From Lingula anatina (lineage: Eukaryota > Brachiopoda > Lingulata > Lingulida > Lingulidae), in assembly GCF_001039355.2 (NCBI RefSeq), contig NW_019775746.1, forward strand, positions 198,947-241,195: 42,249 bases of DNA, read 5' to 3'. Made by a program: the position numbers and the translations under genes. The notes below the pieces were generated by a model. It made no database searches. It was not told where the DNA came from and saw only the letters and a list, made by a program, of their open reading frames with translations. Positions 24,701 to 35,956 of this stretch are shown here, one piece after another (within the stretch, counting starts at the first letter, position 1; every line of letters starts with the position of its first letter).

Positions 24701-27700
24701 TAAAAAATGACGTCAGATCAGCACGATCAAGATATGTCCAAATTCAATTTCATGCCCTAAATTGTGTTAAAATTACATCCTGCTAATTGGTTTCGTTATG
24801 TCATGTGAGGAAGGAAAATATACCTTTACATTTTTAAAAATCATATTTGGGATTAAAAAAAAAACTTTCTGTGTGGTGCCAACCAAAAGGTGTGTGATCC
24901 AGATTAGCGTCTTATACAAGGCTATATCACCACTGGAGATCATTAATGTCATGTCATAACAAGCAAAAACACCAGGTTTTAGACACTCTCTGCAAGTCTA
25001 GAACGCCCAGAATTTTGTGGGGAAAATTATTTTAACGTATATGATATACCAAAGATTTTATTCAGAATCTGTAAAGTTCTCTCACATTGCCGTTTCATCC
25101 ACTCAAATTGGCGTCCAGAATCAAATCACACGAAATTAAACTGGACTTTTGGAATTCTTAAATTTTGTGAACATGATGTGAATAAGCCACTAAGTAAAAT
25201 GAGTTAGAGGTAGTTAAGACACGGGTCTTGAATAAACGGGACTACCAAAATAGTCTTCATAAAGGACCCACTAAAAGGTACGTGAAAAAAGGGGTAGGCC
25301 TATTTTAATCTGAAAATATATTAGATTTTTTAACTTCTAGTATTTTAAAGTGAAATATCAAACTTTAAGTCGTTGGGATAGCTTAAATCTGAGTGAAAGC
25401 AATGATCTGATTAGCTGCACTAAATATTTTGTACTGAAAAAAAGAGAGAATAAAAAAAAACGGCGCGTGCCCAATGGCTACTGTGTATCGGTGTGAGGGA
25501 AAATAGAATCCCTCTGTGTTTACGCCATTCTAACTAAACCGGGGATGAAAGAGGAAGTCTGTAAAGTTGAAAAGAAACTCCTGAGGCAATGTATCACAGA
25601 GTTCACACTTTCCCCGTCGATTAAAAATCCTGTTTAGATGTCTGATAGCTTCAGCCTAGAGAAACGAGGCTATGTCATGTAGCAGACGATCAAATTATCC
25701 AATCACCTCCAAGAAGACAACGCTCGATTGTGCTTCCACAATGGACGATCCTCCACGTAACCTCGAGCCAAGAGAGAAATTATTTTCGAAATGCGAGTCA
25801 CATTCCCCTAGCTTCCCTTTGAAATCAGCAGACACCATAGCTTGTTTTACTCACATCAAAAATGAGATTTCACACAGAGATCGAGGTCACTCATAATATT
25901 TGATGAAATTAAAGCTATTGTTTACATGGCTCTTGTTTGCCCTGGGTAACTGGATTGAGTTCAATAAAAGGAGTTCGTGTTACAGTGAAAAATGGGATCT
26001 GGATGGGGGTCGATATGAGTTGACAACATTATACTTTTTTGAATGCTTATATATGTTACACATAACGTTATCAGGACGAGAAGAACACCTGAAAACAAAG
26101 CAAATCGATAGTCACAAATGAGTTGTGTACTTGTTAATACGTCTAGAATCGGCAACCGTGGCAGAGGAGAGGCTATTATCTGTTTCTAATGAGGTAGCAG
26201 AAATGTTTGTTTTATGGAAAAAATGAAAAAAAAAATTACTGGATACACTAAGAGGGGGTAGGGGTAGCGAGGGGATAGTGTTTCTGGCTGGATGGGTAGG
26301 TGGGTGGGGTATCAAGGGGGAGGGGGTATTCCTACATGAAAGGAATGAAAAAAACATTGCTGACAAGCTGAAAAATAAGCAAATAGGTTTACTCACTGTT
26401 GTGAGTGTTTTTTTTTTTTTGACAGTTCAGGACAGGCCAAATTAAGGTAGTGTTTTTCAAAACTGGCCCTATCATCCATTTGCCTGAAAATATTATGGAT
26501 CCATAGATCAATCCATAAAGATGATCTGAGCCTTTCAAGCAATTTTCTCTCGTACCCAAATTCATCACCATCTTGCACTCTAAATGAGCAGGTCCATTAC
26601 ACTCATCATGCTATAAGCAAAAGTTTAACACCCGTTCATAAATGAAATCGACAGTAAATATGTCAGCATGAAGAATGCTGGAAAATAAGTCGAGTTGGCA
26701 ATACTGACCCCCTCCTCCCAGCCCCCCCCCCCCCCCCCCCCAACCACACACACTTAATCTCCCGTCTGAACAGAACCTCAGATGACAGACCTGGGTACCT
26801 GTTATCTCTCCTTAGGTTATCATATCAGTGCGGCCGATTCGTGTTGAGAACAACACACGGCCTTCCAATGCTGGCGATATCAACCGCAGACACTTGAAAA
26901 GGATTGGGACCGATTTTGCGCGTGTACGAAGTATGGCCGCCCTCTAAAGAGAAGGGCTTAGGGTGAAATCCCATCACACAGATATACAGGGTCTATCTTT
27001 GTCTATTTGTATGAAGAGATGGGCTAAAGTAGCACGTGTACGTAGTATGGCTGGTTTCAGTTTAGACAAGATTAAGATGAGATCCAAACTCACATGAGCT
27101 CTGTCTAAACCTTTGTCTTAGTGCTACTTTATTGTGTGTAGAGATAGAAAGAGATTTGAGGGGATACTGTGAAACCTAACACACCTGCGTTAACTTTTAC
27201 ACAAGCCTCTTCACTCGGTTCGAACTGATCTTCCCCATTGTTCAATGCCTCCGTTGTTTAAATGCTGGCTGTAGTCGGTAGACTTTGCTGGGGTTACTGC
27301 GTTTCTGAACTTCTAAACTGGAAAATAAATCTACCCCCAGATTAAGAGTTCAGAAATCTGCAAATCATGCTCCTCAGATAGAGGACACCAAAATACTACT
27401 GCAGTGTATCCCCGATAGGTCTGAATGTGAAATTTCAAAGATAAACATCACTGGCTCTGTCCGCCATTTTTGGAGGTTGTGTTGGAGATTACATGTGGCA
27501 ATATCTCATCCCCGTTCACCACACTAAAGTACCACAGCTTACTATCAGAAAGTAATAGACCTGTTATTAACCATTAATCCTTACAGAATCAGTCAACAAT
27601 GGTAAACATTGTATTCAACTATAGCGTGCTCTACAGAACCCAGCGAATTCAGCGACGATGCCAAATACTCTCATTTACGAATATTTTATCCGTTTTGGCT

Positions 27701-28014
27701 ATCGATTCCTTCTATTTACAGCAGTTATTCCAATGTTGATAATATGATAAACAGTGCTGTAATCTTGGCAACCCTCTTTTAAGAGCAGAAACCGTTACAC
27801 AGTAATATAAGCCTACTCCGTTGTGGAGGTAGAAAACAGATATAGACTTAGATGTATCACAGATAACAACTTTTTTAGAATCCAATACTACGGTGTTTCG
27901 AATTAAACAACCGCGAATGGCCGTTTTCTCTTGACATATATGTATGAAAGTACAACGGTAAAGATAAACAGAATGCAGGTAGTATTTTTTCCCTTTAGAT
28001 TGTGATTAGTTTCA

Positions 28015-28082
<68 letters not shown>

Positions 28083-31000
28083 GCAGTAGAGTAACGCTAT
28101 GTAACCCATAACCGTCGAGTTACAAAGTGCCCAGCTGTGAGGAGATATAGCCTGGCCTTGGCCGTAGTTCAAAACGAACATGTTTCCAACATGCTGGAAT
28201 CATGTTAGAACAAACATATACCATAGGAATGGTTAAATCTAATATCAGGGAACAGGTTTGATGGACCTTAGGTTACCTATCATTCATTATCTGATCTTAA
28301 TTCTACGACATAGTAGTACAAGCCCACACCATAGGACTGGCTAAATTTAATACCGAGAAACAGGCTCGTTGGCCGTAAGGTTACCTTGCATTTATTATCT
28401 GTTCTTAATTTCGAGAAATATATCGAGGATATTAACGGTTGCCAACAATTCAAATATCAAAATGAACTGGTCTTAAATCCCTCTCACTGTTGGCTATATT
28501 ACGCCCGAAAGCAAAACAAATTCTGAGTCAGATTTGGCAATAGTGCTTGTAAAGGAATAGTTTGTAAGATTCCTTTAAACAAATTAAATAAATTTAAGAG
28601 GATGGATTCTTAGACTTAAGACTATTTAGTTAGAACGTCTGGTTTGTTTATTGTTTAAAATGTTTGCCAAATTCTGTGTAATTGGAGCTCGACTGGCCAC
28701 ACACAATGTCCACATATAAAAACTGTTAGCCATGCTTACACCTATTGTATTAATGCTTAAAAACATTCAATGACCAGGGAAATAACAATTTATTACGGAT
28801 CTAATGGGCATATTTCGAAATATGGAGTAAATTTAGTGTTAATTTTATTTTTAAAATCTTTGAATACTTGATCTGTATGGCGTACAATTTGCTGTAAAAA
28901 TTCATTTGGGGGAGATATTTAAAATCATGTTCAGTTTCGTCCAAATCTGTAATATTTTTTGAAACCCTCACGTGAGAAATCACTTTTGAAGACATTTATA
29001 ATTTGACCTTCATTTCGTGCCAGTGAGTAGCACGTGAAATGCGAAGAAGACACAATGAAACCATTCATAATTTGGTGTGAATGTCGTGAAATGTGTGTAG
29101 GCTTGACCCACATTGCAAGTATTTACCAACAAAACAGTCCGGTCTGGTCGCGTGGTAAATATTGGACGAGGCTTGAACCAGGCCAAATATACACAGAATA
29201 TATCATCGCCAAACACACAGAGGCTTAAATCAGCACATTATGCACAGGTGAAGCTGCTTAACAAATACAAAATAACGATTTTTTTATGTTTTGTTTTTAA
29301 TCACATGAAAACAAATGTACGTTTGAAATGTTGACTGCCTAACGTATCCAAACTCTGTTTTCACCGAATTTACCAGGGGGTCAAAGATTCTCTACAACGA
29401 GAGACAGGTAAAATCCACAATACAGCACAAGAACCGTCTTCAAAACAGCCTGTCATGAAAATTTACTAGACTACTTGTTTCGATTCATTACACTGACAGT
29501 TTCCACATATAAGTTACCCTTAACGAACTTGACTGAATGAAAAGGAAAAAGATCGGAAAACATAAAACCAGCGAGGTTCTTGCCCTCTGATCAGGGTCTC
29601 CCAATTCTTCACTCTTTTGGTTTGAGTGAAGTTGTTAATGATTGGGATTGGAAGTCTGAGTCAACTTAAAAGTTCAGAGAAATATTGCTAATGAATACGA
29701 GGCAGCAATAAAGTTAACGGAGGATACACTGAACCCCAGAAATCACGAGGATTAAAAGCTGACTTTTACCACCAAGGGGCGTGCATTAAAGAGACAGCAC
29801 AGAAATAAATAGTAGAAATACATTTACACAATCCAGAATAATCTCAATACACAGACAGTACATGTTAATACAATTAATTAAAAATAAAAAGACATAAAAA
29901 AAATTTGGTATACACTTTTGGTTTTATCCAATCGTTACTTAGTATAGACACATTCAGAATAACACACCAAGTATTCAGGTAGCGTTCACTCCCGGATTAA
30001 ATCGTTTGAATCTGATGCGATCTTAATGATGTAGTGCGTACACATTGCATTCAAACTGATGTGCACAAGGCATGTCGCCTCGGGAAGAAATGTCTCTCAT
30101 TTGTATTTATGTAAAAACAGCCAATTTTCTACTGGTATATACTTATGTAACGTTATATCAAGTAAATGACCAATAATTGATATCGATATTGAAAAGACAA
30201 AGGCCATATTTGGTCACTTCTACTTGATAATAGGATGGAGGCGCTCCTGCGCACCGTGAATTGGCTATATTGGTTTTAACATGGGTTTTAGTACTGCCAT
30301 AAGTTACCCCTTATGTGATGTATAGCATTTTTCTGATGGGGCTGTTATGAAGAAAACTGGATTTATTTGTGTTATACAAGTACCACTTCTAAATATCTAA
30401 TAACTTTCGTCAATCGCCCAAGTCAGAATTCACACTTATCCTTTATCTTAAGAAAACTAGGGAGCTTAACAAAAATGCCTCGACTTTTGTTGATTTCGTG
30501 CACCACATAAATGGCAGTTGTATAAGAAAAACATTGTACAAATTGAAAATCAAGAAATCAGTTATCCGTTTTCGTCATCCTCACTCCCAAAACGAGTAAA
30601 AAAAGAGACACTTTGTTACTGCCTGAATAGCAGATCCCGTATTGCGGGGTCTATTCATCACCACTTCTACTCCCACCTTTCTCTCCTTTCATTCTCTCTT
30701 TACTTTGGTGTCTCAGTCTTGTGTCACGGTACGTGTTCTAGGTTTATCAGATCGAACTCCGGCTACGCTGAATTCTCCTTGGATTTCCTATTGATAGCAT
30801 CGGTATCAAATCAACAAAAACTAACACGAACAGTCTCGTGTAAGACATCACTTCGAGGCGTTCTCTTTATATTTGAGCACGGGAGCAAAAAATAGAGCTC
30901 CGCCGCCAGTTGTTGGATTGCCTTTAAACTCGACAAACATGGCACAGAGTAATGAAAACACAAAAGAAGTAACCTTTCACGGACAATGGGGAACATGGCA

Positions 31001-34000
31001 TTAAATCGCCCAAACATGGATTCTATAGTGGAAAGCAGGCAGGAGACCACAAAGTCACAAAGCCGGAGTGATATTGTACACTTTAGTAATAAAGCAACAA
31101 AGAGTTGTAAGCTAACGCGCTATAATAATGCATTGTGGTACTTTAAACGGTTTGTCATACAGGAAATAACGAAGAAAGGTGAAAGAGGGGGGGGGGGATG
31201 AGAAAGATACATCTCTTCAGGAAAAAAAACCCTATTTTAAAAATTTATTTTTAGATGAGATAAGGTTATAAATCACGTGACTAGAAATTATTTTTTAATT
31301 TAAAAAAATGGGTACAAGATTTTACGATAAACATAACGTCGATGCTTAAAAACACATGTCAGTGTTAACCTTAGCGTTATGATGAAAAATTCAAGCCATA
31401 AGTTTATAATTCCATTTTATCACTAACTTCAGGGCGAGGGCAAGTGGGGCTTTATAATGAAAAACCTACTAAAATAAAATAACAGTGCCCCTGATTCACC
31501 ACAACACAAGTGCTCGACAGTGCCGCAACAGAGAAAGCATCAAATTTGTAGAAAGCCAAAATAAATAGGAGCAAGTTTTGAAATAAACCCAATCACGTGT
31601 TGCATATTTGATCACGCCATCTCGTAATAATTCCCATGATTTCACACGCATATACTCTCAATTGAAAGCAGACGACAATGTTCTAAGTATTATTATTGCT
31701 GTTAGCCTTTATTCAAATGGAATTCTCGTGAAGCACTCCTGCGAAATAAATCTCATAAGTTGCCTTGTTGTTACGTGACGAAAAATAGTATCAAATCACT
31801 CGACGTTTACGTGTATCCCAAAAGAAATCAATCTTGGGCCTAAAATTGGCTCGAAATTCATATCTATATGTACAAAAATTTTAATTTTGTTGAAATGATT
31901 TATTGGCATTTCAAATGTAAATCAGTGTAAGATTTAAAAAAGAGAAATAATATTTCAATTCAATTGTAGTTGGATATTAGCATATATTCTCAAGCAAATA
32001 AGATACCATATAGTATGATATTTTCACCTTTAACCTACCCCGAATTTAAAAAGTATTTTTTTTTAATTATTCGGATCCCCATCCCCCCCGTTCCATTATC
32101 TCCAATAAGGTTGTTTTCCAACAGTTCGAGTAATTTGGCATCATATTTTTGTGAGTAACTCACGCACTGGAGCAAAGTTCCGCTATCTTTTATTTAAATA
32201 TTGACATTAAGGGCTCGCGTTCAACTGATGACTAGTTGTTGCAGTACCGTGAACTCGTAGTTCAGTTCATTAAAAACCTGAATGAATTAAGTCACCAAGC
32301 TTCAGTTAACACATGTAAAACTTTCTACACTAGCGCTGTTAAATGGGAATATTAAGATTGATTAATTCGATTCAAGAAAGTATTTTATCGTTTTTTGATA
32401 TTTATTAATACTTTCTAATTGATTTGAAATTTTAGAAGAAATAAGCTGATTTATAAAGATTAGAGTTAACGATTTTTACGTATAAATTTTGAATGAGGCA
32501 ACATATTACGTTTTCCTCTTAGTAAAATTAATTTTTGACGAGGACATTTGTAATAGGAGAAAAAAAGGAGCATTTAGGGCAATCAATTTATCACACACAC
32601 AGATTGAAATATGTTCACTTTAAATTTTAAACCGATAAGTTATAAAAATAGAAATATCAGGTTGAACAAAAACCCAGCGGTAGTCGAATTTAAGACGAAT
32701 CACCCATTTATATTATGAGATTCTAGGCCTACACAATCCAAAATTAAGTGAATTTTAAGACAGCATGCCATGTGCGAAAAAGTTGCGGTTTTCGTTTCGG
32801 AGATAGAATATAAATCAGTATTCAGAAAGGCTGGTGGTAGTGAGGAATCAGCGCACTGGGTTGAAATTATGCTTCATAACAAAAGCCTACATGTGAAAGA
32901 CACCACTATTTGAGAACATACAATTTTAATCAGTCTTGCGTTCTCTTACCGTGTTTTTCAGAAATCTCCTCTTCCTTTTTTTCAACATTGTTATTTGTTT
33001 CATCTCTTCTTTTGTCTATTTCTTCATCACCATCCTCACCAATGTCCCTTACATCATCCTCATCTTCATCTTTGTCATTTTCCTCATCGCTGTCCTTGTT
33101 ACTGCCCTCCCCACATCTATTCCGGGGGGACCAAGTCATTTTATTATCCTTTTTCAGTCTCCTTCTTGCGTTTGCAAACCACGTAGATACTTGTGTCAAA
33201 GTCATCTTCGTGATTATTGCGAGCATTATTTTCTCTCCTTTGGTCGGGTAGGGGTTCTTTCTGTGTTCGTAAAGCCATGCCTTTAAAGTGCTTGTTGTTT
33301 CCCGAGTTGCGTTCTTGCGGCGCGCACTATTTAAGTCGACTCCAAAGCTGAAATCACAGTAGACGATGACAGTCAAGCGCTTGTTTTGTGTAAGCTCGCG
33401 GGGTCCCCTTTCATTTATTTCATTTCTTTTTAATTCTGTTCGGTGGACAGCTCGTTTTTCATTACAATGTGTCTGGTAATACAATTGAGAAAAAGATGTG
33501 CTTCGCCCTCATTTCCTATTTAAATTATAATTTCATTTGAGGAGCGTGCCTAAATCTGGGGTACACTGTAGCTCACAACGCTGACGACACGTTCATTTCG
33601 TGATCCGCCATATTGGAAAATTCCCTGCACTAAACTAGAACCACCAAGACACGTCCATTAAGCCAAATATTAATTTGATTAAGCCTCTTATATCGGAATA
33701 ATTGATGAGATAATGCCCCAATTACTCCTTCTTCATTAGTCTGGGTTTGCCGTAAAAAAACCGTCAAGCACTGCAGAGGGTGGTTGAACAAGGCTTACCC
33801 TTGTGCATTCCCAGACACGTAGAATATAGCTTGGGATATAGGTCTATTATAGCATTTGAACTTTCTGTGACTTGTGTCGTTGTAAATAAATTGTTTTAAA
33901 CTAACCTTATAGAAGCTAAAAATGCTACTAATTTTCATAGATGTAAGTTAAGTTTATCTCTTTAAATTTAATCCAAACTAAAATAGATCCCCACTTAGGT

Positions 34001-35956
34001 ATAACTCAAAATTGCACTATCAATAATTTTGTATTCAGAGTTTGGGATTACTTCTCAAACAGCGCACTTAAGACTCTTAAAAATAAAGCTCAATTAACAA
34101 TTTATAAAATATATTTTTGTCTACCTGGATCCATAAGGATAGGCCGCCGCGGCCGCCGCCATAGAAGTCGGATCGTAGGGATAGCTGTATGCAGAAGGCT
34201 GCGGCAGACCCCGCCATGACTCGCCCCCCTCCTTTATATCGTAATTCTGAAGATTAATATAAAATCTAAATGCATATATAAAAAAAACACACACACATCA
34301 TTCATTTTTTTTTACACAGATTGTGTACGGATTCGGATAGAGGGGCAAGCAAAAGGTAAAGCTGAATACTTAGAAATATATTATTTTATACATACATACA
34401 TGGAAATAAAAAAAAAAAAAGATTTGAAAAATTACGAAAAGAAAATTTTAAAAAAATGTGCATATCAATTGGATAAAACGAGCACACTTTTTACGATAAA
34501 AACTCAGCCTGTGCTGTTCTTCTACACTCTAATAACCCGGCGGCACAATGGCGTCTAATTTCCGCTAGATTCATCTCAATGCCTTAGTCGACACATAATA
34601 AGCTTATATTACAAAATCTTCTCTTAAATTTCCTGCGCTGCGAACATCAGCGACGCGCAGTATTTTGCTTCTATCCTCTGTCAATAAAGCGCAAATCGAC
34701 TTTTCAGCGATTTCAATTTTGTCCTGACTCGAATCGAGCTCGGAGAGTAGATGGGTTCAGTTAATCTGACCTACGTGGCTCTTTTACCGCAGAAAGCTAT
34801 CTAAAGGTGAGTAATATAGCGGTAATTCTGTTAGATATATATCGCCGGCGTTAAATGGGCGTAATCAGCAATTGTTTAACTGTTTGCCAATTGCCTCTAA
34901 TCTGGGTTAATTGTCACACGAATGGTGAGAATAATCGCATTTAAGATAGGATCGTTTTCAACTGAGATTATCGCTCTCGGTCTCGTGCCTTTTTATCCTT
35001 CATCAAGCGTGCCCAAAGATAAAATGATACAAATATTTTGATTGAAAAATAAAGGAACAAAAAGTAAGCCATTCATTAAGAATAAAAAAATACACATAAT
35101 GTTAAAAATATTTATATGACCCTTTTCTGCAAATTGGGTCGAAAATGTGTTTTTAAGATCAACTCGCACAGAGGGGGAATTAAATCTATCCAATTACGTC
35201 ACTTGACTTATACAGCAAGTGTTCCACATATTACACCACACATCAGAACCATATTGTACTCTCTTAAAAAGATAACCGCACGTACCAGAGGCGAGTAGAA
35301 CGCCGAAGGATCTGCTGGGTGCCCGAACGCCGACATGTACCCCTGTGCAGCGTACGCCGCCGCTGGCGAGTAGACGCCGTCCGGTAGGCCTGTGACGGCC
35401 CGGGGGTAGGGGAGCAAGCTAGGGCTGTATTGGCAAGAGCACACCGTCTGGCCCGTGTGAGGGTCGGTGAGGATTGCTCGACCTGTCTCGCAGCACGGCG
35501 CAGACGCCGACGTTGCAGTTACTGAGGGTGTCCCGCTGGCAGCCGCAGACATTAAAAACTACAACGTACAATATAAAGGGATCATATGATTTGTTCATCA
35601 ACGAATGATTTCAGTCTCGATTCTAATTGTTATTAATTATTTTGTTATTAGATCTTTTGAAGCCAAAGGCCGTGCACTCCGCCAAGGAGCTCGCAGCGTG
35701 TTTATTTTTCCGCAATAAAAACAGTCACTTAACCCTTGACGACCTACCCAATTAGAATTGCCCAAAAATTAATTTTACGATCATCTAAAAAAATCGTCCC
35801 GGTCGCACCAGGAATTTATTTAACCCTACAAAGAATTCTAGGAACTTGTGAAGCTGTAAGAATAATAAATCCCTTGTGAGTTCGTACCTGTGTTGACCCG
35901 ATGGAAGAAGCGACAGAAGGGAACGCCGCGTAGCCGAATTGCGGGTACGCCGACAT
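21074..35956 (-). CDS. irx: Iroquois-class TALE homeodomain transcription factor (five coding exons)
   Basis: Coding exons are complement(35888-35956, 35286-35558, 34125-34246, 32950-33347, 21074-21765), 1554 nt in all. They join without a phase error into 517 residues plus TAA. Seen: a Tyr/Ala/Pro-rich N-terminus opening [12 protein letters not shown]; the family motif [14 protein letters not shown] at residues 54-67; a 63-residue TALE homeodomain at about 164-226 with the recognition helix [11 protein letters not shown]; a highly acidic stretch at about 235-285; the Irx motif [13 protein letters not shown] at about 363-375; and a possible SUMO site LKTE near the C-terminus. Known of the family: Irx proteins are nuclear DNA-binding regulators of neural, cardiac and regional patterning, usually about 400-550 residues. 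I do not see a clear Iro box in the C-terminal half. All four introns are GT-AG. The orthology group within lophotrochozoan irx genes cannot be settled here. Confidence is very high for the class, and high for the exon chain because the phases agree. Confidence 0.96.
23621..23850. repeat. Degenerate two-copy tandem repeat, period about 115 bp
   Basis: CGAGAAAATGGCAT starts at 23621 and again at 23736. Both are followed, at matching spacing, by TTTAA, a run like GATNNATNAAC, AACTNC...TTCTATnA, and then AAATGnnATTACTG (about 23694 and 23830). Strongly diverged duplicate inside irx intron 4. Confidence 0.6.
26253..26326 (+). other. G-rich stretch able to form a G-quadruplex
   Basis: Runs of three to five G occur at short spacing, ending with GGGTAGGTGGGTGGGG and then GGGGGAGGGGG. 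This fits the common quadruplex pattern of four G-tracts with loops of up to seven bases. It lies on the strand opposite the irx sense strand, within intron 4. Confidence 0.55.
26722..26741. repeat. C20 homopolymer
   Basis: Twenty consecutive C bases inside irx intron 4. The length may be unreliable in the assembly. Confidence 0.9.
26921..27148. repeat. Degenerate two-copy tandem repeat, period about 114 bp
   Basis: CGTGTACGAAGTATGGCCG at 26921 corresponds to CGTGTACGTAGTATGGCTG at 27035. Later matched blocks include GGGTGAAATCC against GATGAGATCC, ATCACA against CTCACA, and CTNTCTTTGTCT against AACCTTTGTCT. Inside irx intron 4. Confidence 0.65.
28017..28080. repeat. (AT)32 microsatellite
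   Basis: Sixty-four bases of uninterrupted AT dinucleotides in irx intron 4. Confidence 0.98.
28201..28418. repeat. Degenerate two-copy tandem repeat, period 108 bp
   Basis: CCATAGGAATGGTTAAAT at 28221 matches CCATAGGACTGGCTAAAT at 28329. The match continues through AATANC, GAAACAGG, TTGATGGACC / TCGTTGGCCG, TAAGGTTACC and ATTTATTATCTG..CTTAATT. This is the clearest of the three ~110-bp duplications in the intron. Confidence 0.8.
31187..31197. repeat. G11 homopolymer
   Basis: Eleven consecutive G bases in irx intron 4. Confidence 0.9.
32950..33347 (-). CDS. irx: irx coding exon 4: homeodomain and acidic region (residues 155-288)
   Basis: This exon holds the complete TALE homeodomain. It begins [20 protein letters not shown], continues [19 protein letters not shown], and includes the helix-3 core [11 protein letters not shown] and the Irx-typical tail [11 protein letters not shown]. 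The extra three residues between helices 1 and 2 (within NPYPT) and the Ala in place of the usual recognition residue of helix 3 are the Irx hallmarks. About 50 residues dominated by Asp and Glu follow (residues 235-285), matching the acidic region known in the family. The acceptor is tttcag at 33350-33348. The donor gtaaga follows CACG and leaves one base (G) for exon 5. Confidence 0.98.
33348..34124 (-). other. irx: irx intron 3, rich in homeodomain cores
   Basis: A 777-bp GT-AG intron (gtagac ... tttcag). Between about 33650 and 33745 I count eight TAAT/ATTA cores. A YY1/Pho-like CCGCCATATTGG lies at 33605-33616. No coding sequence is seen. Confidence 0.8.
34125..34246 (-). CDS. irx: irx coding exon 3 (residues 115-154 and two bases of 155)
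   Basis: This 122-nt exon lies between acceptor cttcag and donor gtagac. It encodes [20 protein letters not shown], then a YPYDP motif, a run of six alanines and YPYGS, leaving AG to join C of exon 4 as Ser155. The YPYDP / YPYG context just before the homeodomain is usual for Irx proteins. The alanine run is written with GCG/GCC codons and could vary in length. The exon was found by reading intron boundaries and phase, not by open-frame length. The upstream intron is 1039 bp and the downstream intron 777 bp. Confidence 0.9.
34247..35285 (-). other. irx: irx intron 2
   Basis: A 1039-bp GT-AG intron (gtacgt ... cttcag). The stretch 34800-34980 has several TAATT, CAATTG and ATTGT motifs together with a CGCCGGCG palindrome and could be regulatory. 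The remainder is AT-rich and shows nothing specific. Confidence 0.8.
35286..35558 (-). CDS. irx: irx coding exon 2 (residues 24-114)
   Basis: This 273-nt exon is exactly 91 codons. It carries the conserved N-terminal block [12 protein letters not shown] and then [11 protein letters not shown] (residues 45-67), followed by a Pro/Ala/Tyr-rich segment ending SAFYSPL. The acceptor is ...cgttgtag at 35560-35559 and the donor is gtacgt right after CTG. Cys-rich CSCQY is typical of protostome Iroquois proteins as I know them; vertebrate copies differ here. The exon is GC-rich compared with its AT-rich introns. Met26 could serve as an internal start if exon 1 were skipped, but the exon 1 sequence looks authentic. 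Confidence 0.93.
35888..35956 (-). CDS. irx: irx coding exon 1 (start codon, residues 1-23)
   Basis: The exon opens with ATG at 35956-35954 and encodes [12 protein letters not shown] followed by 11 residues ending in STQ. It stops on a codon boundary at the donor gtacga. The start is favoured because an in-frame TAA lies four codons upstream, an A sits at -3, and (M)S-YPQFGY is the usual Irx N-terminus. Splicing to exon 2 gives TQFLM, where FLM matches the equivalent stretch in other Irx proteins. The exon is too short to be found by open-frame length. The intron that follows (35559-35887) is 329 bp with acceptor ttgtag. Confidence 0.9.

Larger units (their letters stand above)
21766..32949 (-). 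other. irx: irx intron 4 (11.2 kb, phase 1)
   Basis: A large GT-AG intron (gtaaga ... tttcag) between the homeodomain exon and the C-terminal exon. No convincing gene lies inside on either strand. It holds degenerate tandem duplications at 23621-23850, 26921-27148 and 28201-28418, an (AT)n tract, a C20 run, a G11 run, a G-rich stretch, and a YY1/Pho-like motif at 27461. Long introns at developmental regulators often hold enhancers. The parts not listed separately show AT-rich sequence and nothing I can name. Confidence 0.85.

Noticed and set aside
32910-33286. Plus-strand open frames of about 113 codons over the homeodomain exon
   Set aside because: They are antisense shadows of the acidic, GAN-rich part of irx exon 4; their Ser/Phe/Ile-rich products reflect that codon pattern.
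35550-35552. Met26 at the beginning of exon 2 as the irx start
   Set aside because: Exon 1 supplies a family-typical MSAYPQFGY start in good context with an upstream in-frame stop.
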